Below are positions 1-8,985 of a DNA stretch of 64,000 nucleotides, one piece after another; position 1 is the stretch's first letter, and every line of letters starts with the position of its first letter. This DNA comes from Crocosphaera sp. UHCC 0190 (GTDB lineage: Bacteria; Cyanobacteriota; Cyanobacteriia; Cyanobacteriales; Microcystaceae). The notes under the pieces were generated by a model. The model was not told the origin of the DNA and did no database searches. It saw nothing but the letters and a program-made list of their open reading frames with translations. Position numbers and translations under genes: made by a program. The stretch spans positions 62,001-126,000 of the forward strand of contig NZ_JAYGHP010000002.1 in the NCBI RefSeq assembly GCF_034932065.1, written 5' to 3'.

Positions 1-1446
1 CCTCAAATTCGCATCATTAATCGCCTATTTAATCATACTTTAGGGGAACGATTAGATCAAACCCTTCCTAACCACGTTACCATGAGTGTCGCTGCTTTAG
101 CTGCCCCAATCTTTTCCTTTGCTGCGTTAGGAAGTAAGGCGATCGGTCAATTACAATTGTTTAATCAAACTTGGCCCCTTCAAGAAGTAATTATCGCTGA
201 AAATCATCCTTGGTTGGGGTTAAATTTAGGAGAACTATGGGAAAGTTCTGATCGAATGTTAATTTATTATTTGCCGGCCCAAGGAGAATTAGATTTAATC
301 TCAGCCGTATTACAACAAAAATCCCTACAATTAGGAGATCATTTAATTATTGGCACTAAACCCACCATGCGAGCTAAACGTCGCTTTTGGTGGCAAAAAA
401 TTTCCAAAGCGATCGCAAATTTAGGTCGTTATCGTCCCTATCTTACGCCAGTTATTCTCGTCACTCTTTGCCTATTGATGATGATTTTTGCGGCAACGTT
501 AACCTATGTCGCAGTTAATTATAATACGTCTGTTGTGGATGCTTTATACTTTTCTGTGGGCATGATTACGGGGGCCGGAGGACAGGAACAAGTGGCAGAA
601 AAAGCCCCTGCTAGTATTAAAATTTTTACGGCAATTATGATGATTGTTGGAGCAGGAGTCATCGGGGTTTGTTATGCCTTGCTCAATGATTTTATTTTAG
701 GGAGTCGTTTAAAACAATTTTGGGATGTAGCAAGAGTTCCCACCCGACACCATTATATTGTCTGTGGGTTGGGGGGTATTGGTATTCAAATTGTGCGGCT
801 ACTTCATAATCAAGGCCATGAAGTCGTTGTCATTGAATCTGACCCTAATAATCGATTTTTACATACGGCCCGTTCTTTGGGGGTTCCTGTCATTGTTGAA
901 GATGCCCGTGTGGCTCAAACCTTAACCACTGCCAATATTGAAAAAGCTGAGGCGGTTTTAGTTGTTACTAGCAATGACATGATTAATGTAGAGGTCGGGT
1001 TGACAGCTAAAGCGATCACTCCTAATCTGGCGATTATTTTACGGGCCCAAGATCCTCAATTTGCTCAGTCTGTACAAGAAGTGTTTGAGTTTGAGACGGT
1101 TTTATGTCCGGCTGAGTTGGCAACTCCTTCTTTTGCGGCTGCGGCTTTAGGGGGTAAAATTTTAGGCAATGGTATGACGGATGATTTATTATGGGTGGCT
1201 TTAGCCACATTAATCACGCCGAAACATTCTTTTTGTGGTAAAACTGTGAAAGAAGCGGCCATGAATGCAGATTTTGTGCCTTTATATTTAGAAAGAACTT
1301 CTTTCACCATTCATAGTTGGCAATTGTTAGAAACATCTTTACAACCTGGGGATGTTTTATATTTAACTATGCCGGCCAATGAGTTAGAACAATTATGGCG
1401 GGTTCCTACTTCAGAATTTAGATTTAATGAAACTTCGATGATTTGA
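1..1446 (+). CDS. TrkA-N/RCK ion-channel protein (5' end outside window)
   Basis: The open frame continues to base 1 with no stop, so the apparent ATG at 82 is internal and the N-terminus lies outside the window. The visible part starts with the end of a TrkA-like regulatory domain. It is followed by a membrane helix near residues 115-140 (counting from base 82), a pore-like loop reading SVGMITGAGG, and a second helix. A second Rossmann RCK domain then begins with GLGGIGIQ and has the acidic VIESD strand end expected of NAD binding. The order RCK-TM-pore-TM-RCK is that of potassium or related cation channels and CASTOR/POLLUX-like proteins. The pore lacks the classical TVGYGD selectivity filter, so the ion cannot be named. 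It converges on a small leftward gene 33 bp away. Confidence 0.85.
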   Translation, partial: PQIRIINRLFNHTLGERLDQTLPNHVTMSVAALAAPIFSFAALGSKAIGQLQLFNQTWPLQEVIIAENHPWLGLNLGELWESSDRMLIYYLPAQGELDLISAVLQQKSLQLGDHLIIGTKPTMRAKRRFWWQKISKAIANLGRYRPYLTPVILVTLCLLMMIFAATLTYVAVNYNTSVVDALYFSVGMITGAGGQEQVAEKAPASIKIFTAIMMIVGAGVIGVCYALLNDFILGSRLKQFWDVARVPTRHHYIVCGLGGIGIQIVRLLHNQGHEVVVIESDPNNRFLHTARSLGVPVIVEDARVAQTLTTANIEKAEAVLVVTSNDMINVEVGLTAKAITPNLAIILRAQDPQFAQSVQEVFEFETVLCPAELATPSFAAAALGGKILGNGMTDDLLWVALATLITPKHSFCGKTVKEAAMNADFVPLYLERTSFTIHSWQLLETSLQPGDVLYLTMPANELEQLWRVPTSEFRFNETSMI

Positions 1447-1479
1447 ATATTATCAACTCTAATAAGGTGAGATAACCTA

Positions 1480-1677
1480 TCATGCTAAACGACGATAGAG
1501 TTCAGCATTCTTTTTGAGTACATAGTTTGCTGCCTCAGTACAGTCTTTCTTCGGAGAATTCAACCAATCTTCTATACTCGAACTTAATAAATCTTCAGGG
1601 GAGATCTGATTTTCCTGAGCTAATTTTTGTAACCTTTGAAGTTGTTCATCTGGAATATTAGCCTTAATGGAAGCCAT
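1480..1677 (-). CDS. Ribbon-helix-helix antitoxin-like protein, orphan
   Basis: A 65-residue protein beginning MASIKANIPDEQLQRLQKLA, which has the short beta-strand plus amphipathic helix pattern of ribbon-helix-helix DNA-binding antitoxins common in Crocosphaera/Microcystis-type genomes. An AGGAG ribosome-binding site lies about 9 bp before the ATG. Toxin-antitoxin partners are normally adjacent, but the next gene downstream is the oppositely oriented channel gene and nothing toxin-like lies upstream. It is therefore either an orphan antitoxin or a solitary regulator. The family assignment comes from pattern recognition of a very short protein and is only moderately sure. Confidence 0.6.
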   Translation of the reverse strand: MASIKANIPDEQLQRLQKLAQENQISPEDLLSSSIEDWLNSPKKDCTEAANYVLKKNAELYRRLA

Positions 1678-1882
1678 TAATTATCTCCTCTCATACGCTT
1701 CATATTTGATTTTCAACTCAATACAGTTAATAGAGAATCCATGTTAATTCTTTTTTGGGAATCGTTATAAGATACACTATGCTATCTTAACACATTAGAC
1801 TAGAGCAAAACTTAGACAAGATGAATTTGATAGTTTTTCTAAAAATATTTTCTAATTAAAAATAGAGAATGCTCTTAATTAT

Positions 1883-2026
1883 ATGACAACTCAATTACCA
1901 GAAAGCTTAACAGATATCAAATCTTCTCTTTATGAACAGGATTATTGTTTATGGATAGAAACAACTATCAATCATTTACAAAATGGCCAGTTAACTGAAA
2001 TTGATCTCAGCAATTTAATAGATTGA
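1883..2026 (+). pseudogene. DUF29 family fragment (N-terminal 47 codons)
   Basis: The frame from the ATG at 1883 to the TGA at 2024-2026 reads LYEQDYCLWIETTINHLQNG in its middle, followed by TEIDLSNLID. This is the characteristic start of cyanobacterial DUF29 proteins, which are normally about 150 residues long with a conserved LIEEIE-type continuation. Here the frame stops exactly where that continuation should start, and the following 100 bases carry no recognisable remainder. I read it as a 3'-truncated relic. The function of DUF29 is unknown; the genes are multicopy and often eroded in cyanobacteria. Confidence 0.6.
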
Positions 2027-2135
2027 CAAAATACCTGAACTGTGAATCTGTTTGATCTCAAAAGTTTTGAGGGAGGTAATTATTCATTATTAATTGGTGA
2101 ATTACCCCAATAAATTCAATTTATTTTCAAGCAAA

Positions 2136-4937
2136 TCATGACTGTTTTAATCGATATACAAAGACTTTTCGTAATTCTTCAGCCCCTAATAACAATAAAG
2201 GACAAGTCAACAACATTAACCATTGCCAAGGCAATAAAGGCGCAGTGCTAAAAATCTTTTGTAGGGGAGTAATATAAATAATTGAAAGGATTAATAACCA
2301 TTCTATGGCAATGCCTAACCAAATTAAACGATTACTAAAAAACCCCAATCTAAAAATAGAAACTCGTTCCGAACGACAGGCAAAAACATTACCATCTTGA
2401 CAGGCAACGATCGCGGCCAATGTTGCCGTTGTCGCTTGAGCATAAAGAGCCATAGTTGCAGCATCGGCCGAATGGGATAAAATAGCGGGGCTGAGGGCTT
2501 GTAATTCCCTGAAACCATAACCATGACTCCACCAAACCACAAAAAAGGCTGTCATTCCAATTATTGCCTCAATTACACCCAAAAATCCGTAAGCGCGAGC
2601 CAATAAAGCCCCATCTAACAAAGACTTTTTAGGAGAACGGGGGGGTTGATCCATTGTACCTGCTTCTGGCAGTTCTGCCCCTAAAGCCAAGGCAGGAATC
2701 ATATCTGTTCCTAAATCAATCGCCAGAATTTGTAAAATCACCAAAGCAGGGGGAATTTTGAAGGCAACCATCGCAAAAAATGGCACAATTTCCGCCATAT
2801 TAGATGACAGTATATAGGTCATAAACTTGCGAATATTTTGATAAACGGCCCGTCCTTGTTCCACCGCACTAACGATTGTGGCAAAATTGTCATCTAACAA
2901 CACAATATCAGCCGCTTCTCGGGCCACATCAGTGCCACTTAAACCCATCGCAATACCAATATTAGCAGCTCGTAACGCTGGGGCATCATTCACCCCATCT
3001 CCCGTCACTGCAACCACATGACCCAAATCTTTATAAGCTTGAACAATGCGTAATTTTTGCTCAGGCATCATGCGAGCAAATAGCAGTCCGTTTCTCAGGT
3101 GTAAAATTTGACGTAATTGGGCATCAGAGAGGTGTCCTAACCCTTCTCCTGTGACAATTCTTGCTTTACCTGTAATTAGCCCAATGCGAAGGGCGATCGC
3201 TTCTGCTGTGACCCCATAATCTCCTGTTACCATTGTCACCTTAATGCCCGCCTGATGACAACGGGCCAGTGCTTCTGTTACTTCGGGACGCGGGGGGTCA
3301 AACATGGCCACTAAGCCCAAAAAGATGAGATTTTGCTCTAATTCCTGAGGATCTTCCGTTAATAGTTCTTCTCCTCCCTTACGGGTAGCGACTCCTAACA
3401 CCCGATAACCTTGACTGGCCAAATGATCGTTAGCTGTCCGAATTTCCGCTTTTTGGTCTTCATTCATGGGCAATAACTGACCATCTTTTAATAGGTGAGG
3501 ACAACGCCCAATTACTTCCAGGGGCGAACCTTTAGTAAAGCTTAAATAAGGAAAGTCATTGGGCCAAATTTGGACTAACTGCCAGTCTAAGACAACTGTC
3601 ATTAAGCGTCGTCGGGAGTCAAAGGGAATTTCTCGCTGTCGGGGGGCCTGTTGGTGTAATTCCTCTAAATTTAAGCCCCCTTTCAGTGCCACTACTAATA
3701 AGGCGGCCTCTGTCGGATCACCAATTTCTTGCCAATAACTAGGCCCGGCCGGATGAATTAATCTGGCATTGGAACATAAAGCCGCACCGGCCAATAATAA
3801 GTTAACCTGCCAATTAGCGGTTAAATGGGGCGGTATTTTAACCTCTCCCGTGGGGTCATAGCCTACCCCTGTGACGGCTATTTCTTGTCCTGAAGCCCAT
3901 AATGCGCGAACAGTCATCTCATTTTTGGTCAGGGTTCCGGTTTTATCGGTACAGATAACGGTTGTCGCACTTAAAGTCTCAACAGCAGAGAGACGACGCA
4001 CCAGGGCATTAGCTTTAGCCATGCGTTTTACCCCAATGGCCAGGGCTAGGGTGACAGTGGGTAACAGTCCTTCCGGGACAAAGGCGACGATAATACCAAT
4101 GGCAAAAATAAAGCTTTCTTTGGTTTCCATGCCCACTAACCAATGAGTCAGCAAAAAAACCAAAGTTCCCATACTCAGGGCTAAGGCGGTGATCAGCCGA
4201 ACAATGCGAGTAATTTGAACTTCTAGGGTGCTTGTTTCTCGTTTCACCTGGGTGGTAAGGTGGGCCACATGACCAAATTCTGTGCGTGAGGCAGTGGCAT
4301 AAACGACGGCTATACCCCTCCCCGCAGCTACGGTAGAACCTGTTAAGACTAAGTTGGGAACATCGGACGGCCGGAGGTTTTCTGTTAAGATAGGCTCGGT
4401 ATATCTGGCAATGGGTAAAGATTCTCCGGTTAAGATGGAAACATCGAGATAAAGACTTTGAGCCGAGACTAAACGAGCATCAGCCGAAATGCGATCGCCT
4501 TCTTCGAGTTGTATCACGTCCCCTGTAACTAATTCCCTGGCATTGATGACTTGCAGGGTTTCGTCTCGGTAAACTTTGACTTGGGAGGGTAAGACCTTTT
4601 TTAAGGCGGTTAAAGCCCGTTCTGCTTGATATTCTTGTACAAAACTAAAGATAGCGTTGATCCAAATAACAGCCCAAATAGCCCAACCTAATTGGGGAGT
4701 CTGGGAAATAAAGGCTAAAATACCCGCTACCCACAGCAGTAGGGCCATAAAATGGATTAATTGATCAATAAAACGCAATAATAAGGGACGATGGGGAGGT
4801 TCGGGCAGTTCATTGAAGCCTTGCTCTTTTAATCGAGTTACGGCTTCCATTTCTGATAGTCCTTGGCCAGAAGTTTTAAGGCTGGTGTAAACTTCTTGAG
4901 GAGTCAATGACCAGATGGGACGATGGATAATGGTCAT
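2136..4937 (-). CDS. Cation-transporting P-type ATPase (P2 type, Na/K-ATPase-like M4)
   Basis: A full-length 933-residue P-type ATPase that pumps cations across a membrane using an aspartyl-phosphate intermediate. Visible in order: an N-terminal cation-ATPase domain (WSLTPQEVYTSLKT), the actuator motif TGES near residue 170, the M4 ion-site motif VPEGLLPTVT near 290, the phosphorylation motif DKTGTLTKNEMTV near 330, the hinge motifs MVTGDYG and [11 protein letters not shown] near 570-650, and about six C-terminal membrane helices. PEGLLPTVT is closer to the Na/K-ATPase (P2C) signature PEGLLATVT than to the calcium-pump form PEGLPAVVT found in the other ATPase of this window. Na+ or K+ handling is thus possible, but the ion is inference. 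Transcribed alone, away from the small gene at 5311. Confidence 0.92.
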   Translation of the reverse strand: MTIIHRPIWSLTPQEVYTSLKTSGQGLSEMEAVTRLKEQGFNELPEPPHRPLLLRFIDQLIHFMALLLWVAGILAFISQTPQLGWAIWAVIWINAIFSFVQEYQAERALTALKKVLPSQVKVYRDETLQVINARELVTGDVIQLEEGDRISADARLVSAQSLYLDVSILTGESLPIARYTEPILTENLRPSDVPNLVLTGSTVAAGRGIAVVYATASRTEFGHVAHLTTQVKRETSTLEVQITRIVRLITALALSMGTLVFLLTHWLVGMETKESFIFAIGIIVAFVPEGLLPTVTLALAIGVKRMAKANALVRRLSAVETLSATTVICTDKTGTLTKNEMTVRALWASGQEIAVTGVGYDPTGEVKIPPHLTANWQVNLLLAGAALCSNARLIHPAGPSYWQEIGDPTEAALLVVALKGGLNLEELHQQAPRQREIPFDSRRRLMTVVLDWQLVQIWPNDFPYLSFTKGSPLEVIGRCPHLLKDGQLLPMNEDQKAEIRTANDHLASQGYRVLGVATRKGGEELLTEDPQELEQNLIFLGLVAMFDPPRPEVTEALARCHQAGIKVTMVTGDYGVTAEAIALRIGLITGKARIVTGEGLGHLSDAQLRQILHLRNGLLFARMMPEQKLRIVQAYKDLGHVVAVTGDGVNDAPALRAANIGIAMGLSGTDVAREAADIVLLDDNFATIVSAVEQGRAVYQNIRKFMTYILSSNMAEIVPFFAMVAFKIPPALVILQILAIDLGTDMIPALALGAELPEAGTMDQPPRSPKKSLLDGALLARAYGFLGVIEAIIGMTAFFVVWWSHGYGFRELQALSPAILSHSADAATMALYAQATTATLAAIVACQDGNVFACRSERVSIFRLGFFSNRLIWLGIAIEWLLILSIIYITPLQKIFSTAPLLPWQWLMLLTCPLLLLGAEELRKVFVYRLKQS

Positions 4938-5310
4938 GGCTAAATCAGTTTTGGAGGTTACTTAATTTTAGGTTTACAGATAAGTAGTCGGACAAAATTA
5001 AAGTTAACTGTGAGGTTAGGCAACGGAAAACAGGGAACAGAAAAGGCTTTAAGTCTTATTAATATTTGTTAAAACAACATTGTCTATTTATGTCCAACTA
5101 ATTACCTTAGATTTACTTGATAGTTAAATAAGCTAATTTTTCAAGTTTTTTATAATCATAAACCAAGAATTTTATTGATGCTATTAAAATAGGTTCGTCG
5201 CTGTAAAAGTTCCCTATTATTAACACTTTTAAAAAGTTTAAGTTGTTTTTAGATTAATTTAGGATTAACATGAGGTTAAAAGTGGGTAAACTACAATAGA
5301 AATATACTTG
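4938..5310. other. Intergenic region with candidate Pho-box-like array
   Basis: 373 bases between two divergent genes. No ORF or RNA gene is recognisable. The only structured part is the 11-bp periodic array at 5249-5292, which abuts a TACAAT -10-like hexamer at 5292-5297 (entered separately). Confidence 0.6.
5249..5297. promoter_or_regulatory. Four 11-bp tandem units (Pho-box-like) abutting a -10 hexamer
   Basis: Units at 5249-5259, 5260-5270, 5271-5281 and 5282-5292 each carry a purine-rich core (GATTAA, GATTAA, GGTTAA, GGTAAA) at the same offset. On the opposite strand these are TTAATC, TTAATC, TTAACC and TTTACC with 11-bp spacing. That fits the cyanobacterial SphR Pho-box pattern of PyTTAAPyPy repeats spaced by 3 bp. 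TACAAT at 5292-5297 follows directly, 13 bp before the ATG at 5311. The units face opposite to the nearby gene, so the assignment is tentative. Confidence 0.35.
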
Positions 5311-5586
5311 ATGGCAAACAGTACAATGGAAGATCAAAAACGAGTCAGCGAGCAAAATTTTCTTTATCCCCTCTATCCCTATCATGGAGTCTTAACCGAT
5401 AAAACCTTGCTGTTTAATGCAAATTTACAGGAATTTTCGCAAAAAATCGGTTTCATTTCCAGTCTTCATACAGGAGGCAAGATTTCGTCGGAAGAAGCCT
5501 ATACCCGGATTGAGTGCCTCTGGCAAGAACTAGAATCGACTAACAGGATTATTCTGAGTCAAGAAGGGTTTTACCCTAATACCTGA
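5311..5586 (+). CDS. Small conserved cyanobacterial protein (DUF7219-like)
   Basis: A 91-residue soluble protein starting MANSTMEDQKRVSEQNFLYP, with the segment FNANLQEFSQKIGFISSLHTG followed by EEAYTRIECLWQELE. I recognise it as the type of short conserved protein listed as DUF7219 in cyanobacteria; no biochemical function is known to me. An in-frame TTG at 5308 would add one residue, and the ATG at 5311 is preferred. It may be regulated by the periodic array just upstream. No membrane segment or signal peptide is visible. Confidence 0.65.
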   Translation: MANSTMEDQKRVSEQNFLYPLYPYHGVLTDKTLLFNANLQEFSQKIGFISSLHTGGKISSEEAYTRIECLWQELESTNRIILSQEGFYPNT

Positions 5587-5916
5587 CCCATCCTCAAGCA
5601 ATTGCTTCGACTGTTCTCCCTTCGTCCATTATATTCCCTAGCCCAATCAAGCAATCAGCCTTGTTGGCCGGCCAACTCAGGCTAAAAAATTGTATAATTA
5701 AAATTTGACCTATAATTAACTTTCAGTGTCGAACCTGGAAAGCCAGCTTATGGGAGTAATGATGATCCACCCCAAAGATATCTTTAAGATGAACATTGTT
5801 GATTAAGTCTGTCTTGAGGTCAATTCTTCAACCCTTTACCCATTGATAGAATTGTTACCCATGCTAACCATTCTATCCTATCCTAACAGTCTTCCACTTT
5901 TTTAGAACCATCAAAC
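5587..5916 (+). promoter_or_regulatory. rpoC1 leader with two TATAAT boxes
   Basis: 330 bases without a gene. Two perfect TATAAT hexamers lie at 5693-5698 and 5711-5716, the second immediately preceded by TTGACC. Neither has a textbook -35 at 17 bp. A promoter in this area would give a leader of about 200 bases for rpoC1. No riboswitch motif was recognised. Confidence 0.4.
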
Positions 5917-7812
5917 ATGAAACCAGCAGCAGATACAAGATTTGACTATGTCAAAATTGGGTTAGCCTCCCCAGAAAGGATTCGTCAATGGGGAGAAAGA
6001 AGTCTTCCCAATGGGGTGGTGGTGGGAGAAGTCACCAAACCCGAAACCATCAACTACCGAACCCTCAAACCAGAGATGGACGGATTGTTCTGTGAACGCA
6101 TCTTTGGCCCTTCTAAAGACTGGGAATGTTGGTGTGGAAAATACAAACGAGTGCGTCATCGGGGCATTGTTTGTGAACGTTGTGGCGTAGAAGTCACAGA
6201 ATGTCGGGTGCGTCGTCATCGCATGGGCTTTATTAAATTAGCGGCCCCTGTTACTCATGTCTGGTATCTGAAGGGGATTCCCAGTTACCTGAGTATTTTA
6301 CTAGATATGGCCTTAAGAGACGTAGAACAAATCGTCTATTTTAATGCCTATGTGGTACTCGATCCCGGAAATGCCAGTAACCTACAATATAAGCAACTCT
6401 TAACTGAAGATCAGTGGATTGAAATTGAAGATCAAATCTATGCTGAAGATTCGGAATTATACGGCATAGAAGTGGGAATTGGCGCAGAAGCAATTCAAAG
6501 GTTACTGCAAGAAATTCCCCTCGAAGAAGTAGCCGAAAAACTGCGAGAAGAAATTAACGAAAGTAAGGGACAAAAACGGGCTAAATTAATTAAACGCCTA
6601 CGGGTAATTGATAACTTTATTGCTACGGGTTCCCAAGCAGAATGGATGGTTTTAGAGGTAATTCCTGTCATTCCGCCAGACTTACGCCCTATGGTACAGT
6701 TGGATGGGGGTCGTTTTGCTACTTCTGACCTCAATGACTTATATCGACGGGTAATTAACCGGAATAATCGTCTGGCCCGCTTACAAGAAATTCTCGCCCC
6801 AGAAATCATTGTCCGTAACGAAAAACGGATGTTACAAGAAGCTGTCGATGCTTTAATTGATAATGGACGACGGGGACGGACGGTAGTTGGGGCTAATAAT
6901 CGTCCCTTAAAATCCCTCTCGGATATTATTGAAGGAAAACAAGGGCGTTTCCGTCAAAACCTCCTCGGAAAACGGGTAGACTATTCCGGTCGTTCTGTTA
7001 TTGTGGTCGGGCCAAAACTAAAGATTTATCAATGTGGTTTACCCCGTGAAATGGCCATCGAATTATTCCAACCTTTTGTGATTCACCGTTTAATTCGCTT
7101 GGGGTTAGTGAATAATATCAAGGCAGCCAAAAAATTAATTGTCAAAGGTGATCCCAGTGTTTGGAATGTGCTAGAAGAGGTAATTACAGGACACCCTGTC
7201 ATGCTAAACCGCGCCCCCACCTTACACCGTTTAGGAATTCAAGCCTTTGAGCCGATTTTAGTCGAAGGTCGTGCCATTCAGCTACATCCCTTGGTCTGTC
7301 CGGCGTTTAACGCTGACTTTGACGGGGATCAAATGGCGGTTCACGTTCCTTTGTCCTTAGAGTCCCAAGCTGAGGCCAGACTATTGATGTTAGCTTGTCA
7401 TAATATCTTGTCTCCGGCGACGGGTAAACCCATTGTGGCTCCATCTCAGGATATGGTATTAGGCTGTTATTACCTAACCGCAGAAAATCCCAAGGCCCAA
7501 AAAGGCAGTGGTCGCTATTTTAGTAATATTGATGATGCGATCAGAGCTTATGAGCAGGGTAATGTAGATTTACACGCATTTGTTTGGTTGCGTTGTGACA
7601 ATCCCAATGAGGAAATTGTTACGGACAAACCAGATAAGGAAGTCTTGAAAACAGAAACCTTTGAAGATGGTGATAATGTTATTGTCGTTAAACATTATCG
7701 AGAACGTAGAGTCAGAGAACTCAATGGAGAGGCGATTTCTCAATTTGTTCGTACCACTCCAGGACGAATTATCTACAACAAGACCATTCAAGAAGCCTTA
7801 GTTTTTCTTTAA
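5917..7812 (+). CDS. rpoC1: RNA polymerase subunit gamma (RpoC1)
   Basis: A 631-residue protein, the expected length for the cyanobacterial gamma subunit, which corresponds to the N-terminal half of bacterial beta-prime. It carries the zinc-binding region ([16 protein letters not shown] near residue 90) and the active-site metal-binding motif NADFDGDQM near residue 465. In most bacteria this sequence is fused to the part encoded in cyanobacteria by rpoC2. Here rpoC1 is alone: neither rpoB upstream nor rpoC2 downstream is present, as in Synechocystis 6803 where rpoC1 is unlinked. The protein ends with [11 protein letters not shown], normal for the family. Confidence 0.97.
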   Translation: MKPAADTRFDYVKIGLASPERIRQWGERSLPNGVVVGEVTKPETINYRTLKPEMDGLFCERIFGPSKDWECWCGKYKRVRHRGIVCERCGVEVTECRVRRHRMGFIKLAAPVTHVWYLKGIPSYLSILLDMALRDVEQIVYFNAYVVLDPGNASNLQYKQLLTEDQWIEIEDQIYAEDSELYGIEVGIGAEAIQRLLQEIPLEEVAEKLREEINESKGQKRAKLIKRLRVIDNFIATGSQAEWMVLEVIPVIPPDLRPMVQLDGGRFATSDLNDLYRRVINRNNRLARLQEILAPEIIVRNEKRMLQEAVDALIDNGRRGRTVVGANNRPLKSLSDIIEGKQGRFRQNLLGKRVDYSGRSVIVVGPKLKIYQCGLPREMAIELFQPFVIHRLIRLGLVNNIKAAKKLIVKGDPSVWNVLEEVITGHPVMLNRAPTLHRLGIQAFEPILVEGRAIQLHPLVCPAFNADFDGDQMAVHVPLSLESQAEARLLMLACHNILSPATGKPIVAPSQDMVLGCYYLTAENPKAQKGSGRYFSNIDDAIRAYEQGNVDLHAFVWLRCDNPNEEIVTDKPDKEVLKTETFEDGDNVIVVKHYRERRVRELNGEAISQFVRTTPGRIIYNKTIQEALVFL

Positions 7813-7842
7813 AATAGGATCAGGGGACGGGGACTTTTAACG

Positions 7843-7867
7843 AAGTCAGAAGTCAGAAGTCAGAAGT
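7843..7867. repeat. Heptamer tandem repeat AAGTCAG x3.6
   Basis: Three full copies of AAGTCAG followed by AAGT, in the gap between rpoC1 and the convergent response-regulator gene. Short tandem heptamers of this kind (STRR) are common in cyanobacterial intergenic DNA. No coding or terminator role is evident. Confidence 0.8.
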
Positions 7868-7911
7868 TGTTTTTGGAACCGAGATTTATACTCCGCTCCA
7901 AAAACTTTCCC

Positions 7912-8895
7912 TTAGTCCCCTTTCATTTGTGTTTCATGGATAAACTTCACAAACTTTTGTACTAACTCCTCATTACGCCATCCTTTCTCGGCTTCTTCAG
8001 TCATAATTTTTAGGGCTTCTTGGGGGCTAAATGCCTGTTTATAAGGTCGTTGACTGGTTAAGGCCTCATAAATATCTAAAATCTGAAATACTTGGGCTAA
8101 TTTGGGGATCGTTTCCCCCACCAAACCATCAGGATAACCGCTACCATCCCACCGTTCATGATGATGACGAATAATTTGGGCAATACCTCGACGGTTTTGC
8201 ATGGGACGACAAATTTCTTCCCCAATTAAAACGTGTTGTTTAATTAATTCTCGCTCCTCTTCATTTAATTTTCCCTGTTTCATCATCACTGCATCAGGAA
8301 TCGCAACGGTGCCAATATCATGAAGATGGGAAGCTAAAATGAGGTCATTAATTTCTACCGGGGTAAGGGTGAGATATTCTCCAAATTCCTGTGCTAATTG
8401 ATCGAATCTAATACAAGATGATTCGTCTACGGCGTAACGTTTATCAATGGCTTTAGAAATTAAAAATAAAACCTGTTGTATCTGTTCTAGCCATTCATAA
8501 AGCCGCTTTCGTTGAATCAATAGTTCAATTTCAGGCAAAATGAGCATCCGTTCTAAGGGTTTACTCATGAACCCATCTGCTCCGACTTCCTGACTTTTGA
8601 GGCGAGATTGATTATCATCAGACACACTCATTAAAATGATGGGAATAGAACGGGTACGCTTATCTTGTTTTAACTGTTGACAGACCTCAAAGCCATTATA
8701 GTTAGGCATTTTGATATCCATTAAAATTAGGTCAGGAGAACTGGCCAAAACCTCTGTCAAAACGTCTGAGATTCCCTCATGGTCTAAAACATTATACCCT
8801 TCAGTTGTGAGGAGATCTACCGCCATGACACGGCTAAAAGGGTGATCGTCAACGACAAGAATTCTAGCGGGTTCGGAACTTCCAAAAATATCCAC
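7912..8895 (-). CDS. Response regulator with HD-GYP output domain
   Basis: 327 residues. Residues about 10-130 form a receiver domain (ILVVDDHPFSR, phospho-acceptor Asp in LILMDIKMP, Lys in FMSKPLER). A linker follows, then an HD-GYP phosphodiesterase domain with SHLHDIGTVAIPD, the HHHERWDGSGYPDGL signature and RPYKQAFSP. HD-GYP domains hydrolyse cyclic di-GMP; because the HD and GYP residues are intact the enzyme should be active, with phosphorylation of the receiver as the likely switch. No partner kinase is adjacent. Convergent with rpoC1. Confidence 0.93.
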   Translation of the reverse strand: MDIFGSSEPARILVVDDHPFSRVMAVDLLTTEGYNVLDHEGISDVLTEVLASSPDLILMDIKMPNYNGFEVCQQLKQDKRTRSIPIILMSVSDDNQSRLKSQEVGADGFMSKPLERMLILPEIELLIQRKRLYEWLEQIQQVLFLISKAIDKRYAVDESSCIRFDQLAQEFGEYLTLTPVEINDLILASHLHDIGTVAIPDAVMMKQGKLNEEERELIKQHVLIGEEICRPMQNRRGIAQIIRHHHERWDGSGYPDGLVGETIPKLAQVFQILDIYEALTSQRPYKQAFSPQEALKIMTEEAEKGWRNEELVQKFVKFIHETQMKGD

Positions 8896-8985
8896 TGACT
8901 TTAGGATTAGGTAAAAATAATCTAAATTAGAGAATTAGATAGCTTCCCTCATTTTAACTTATATCTGGATTTTATTTATGGCTTT

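Noticed and set aside
7843-7867. Start of a CRISPR array
   Set aside because: The repeat unit is 7 bases with no spacers; it is a simple tandem repeat.
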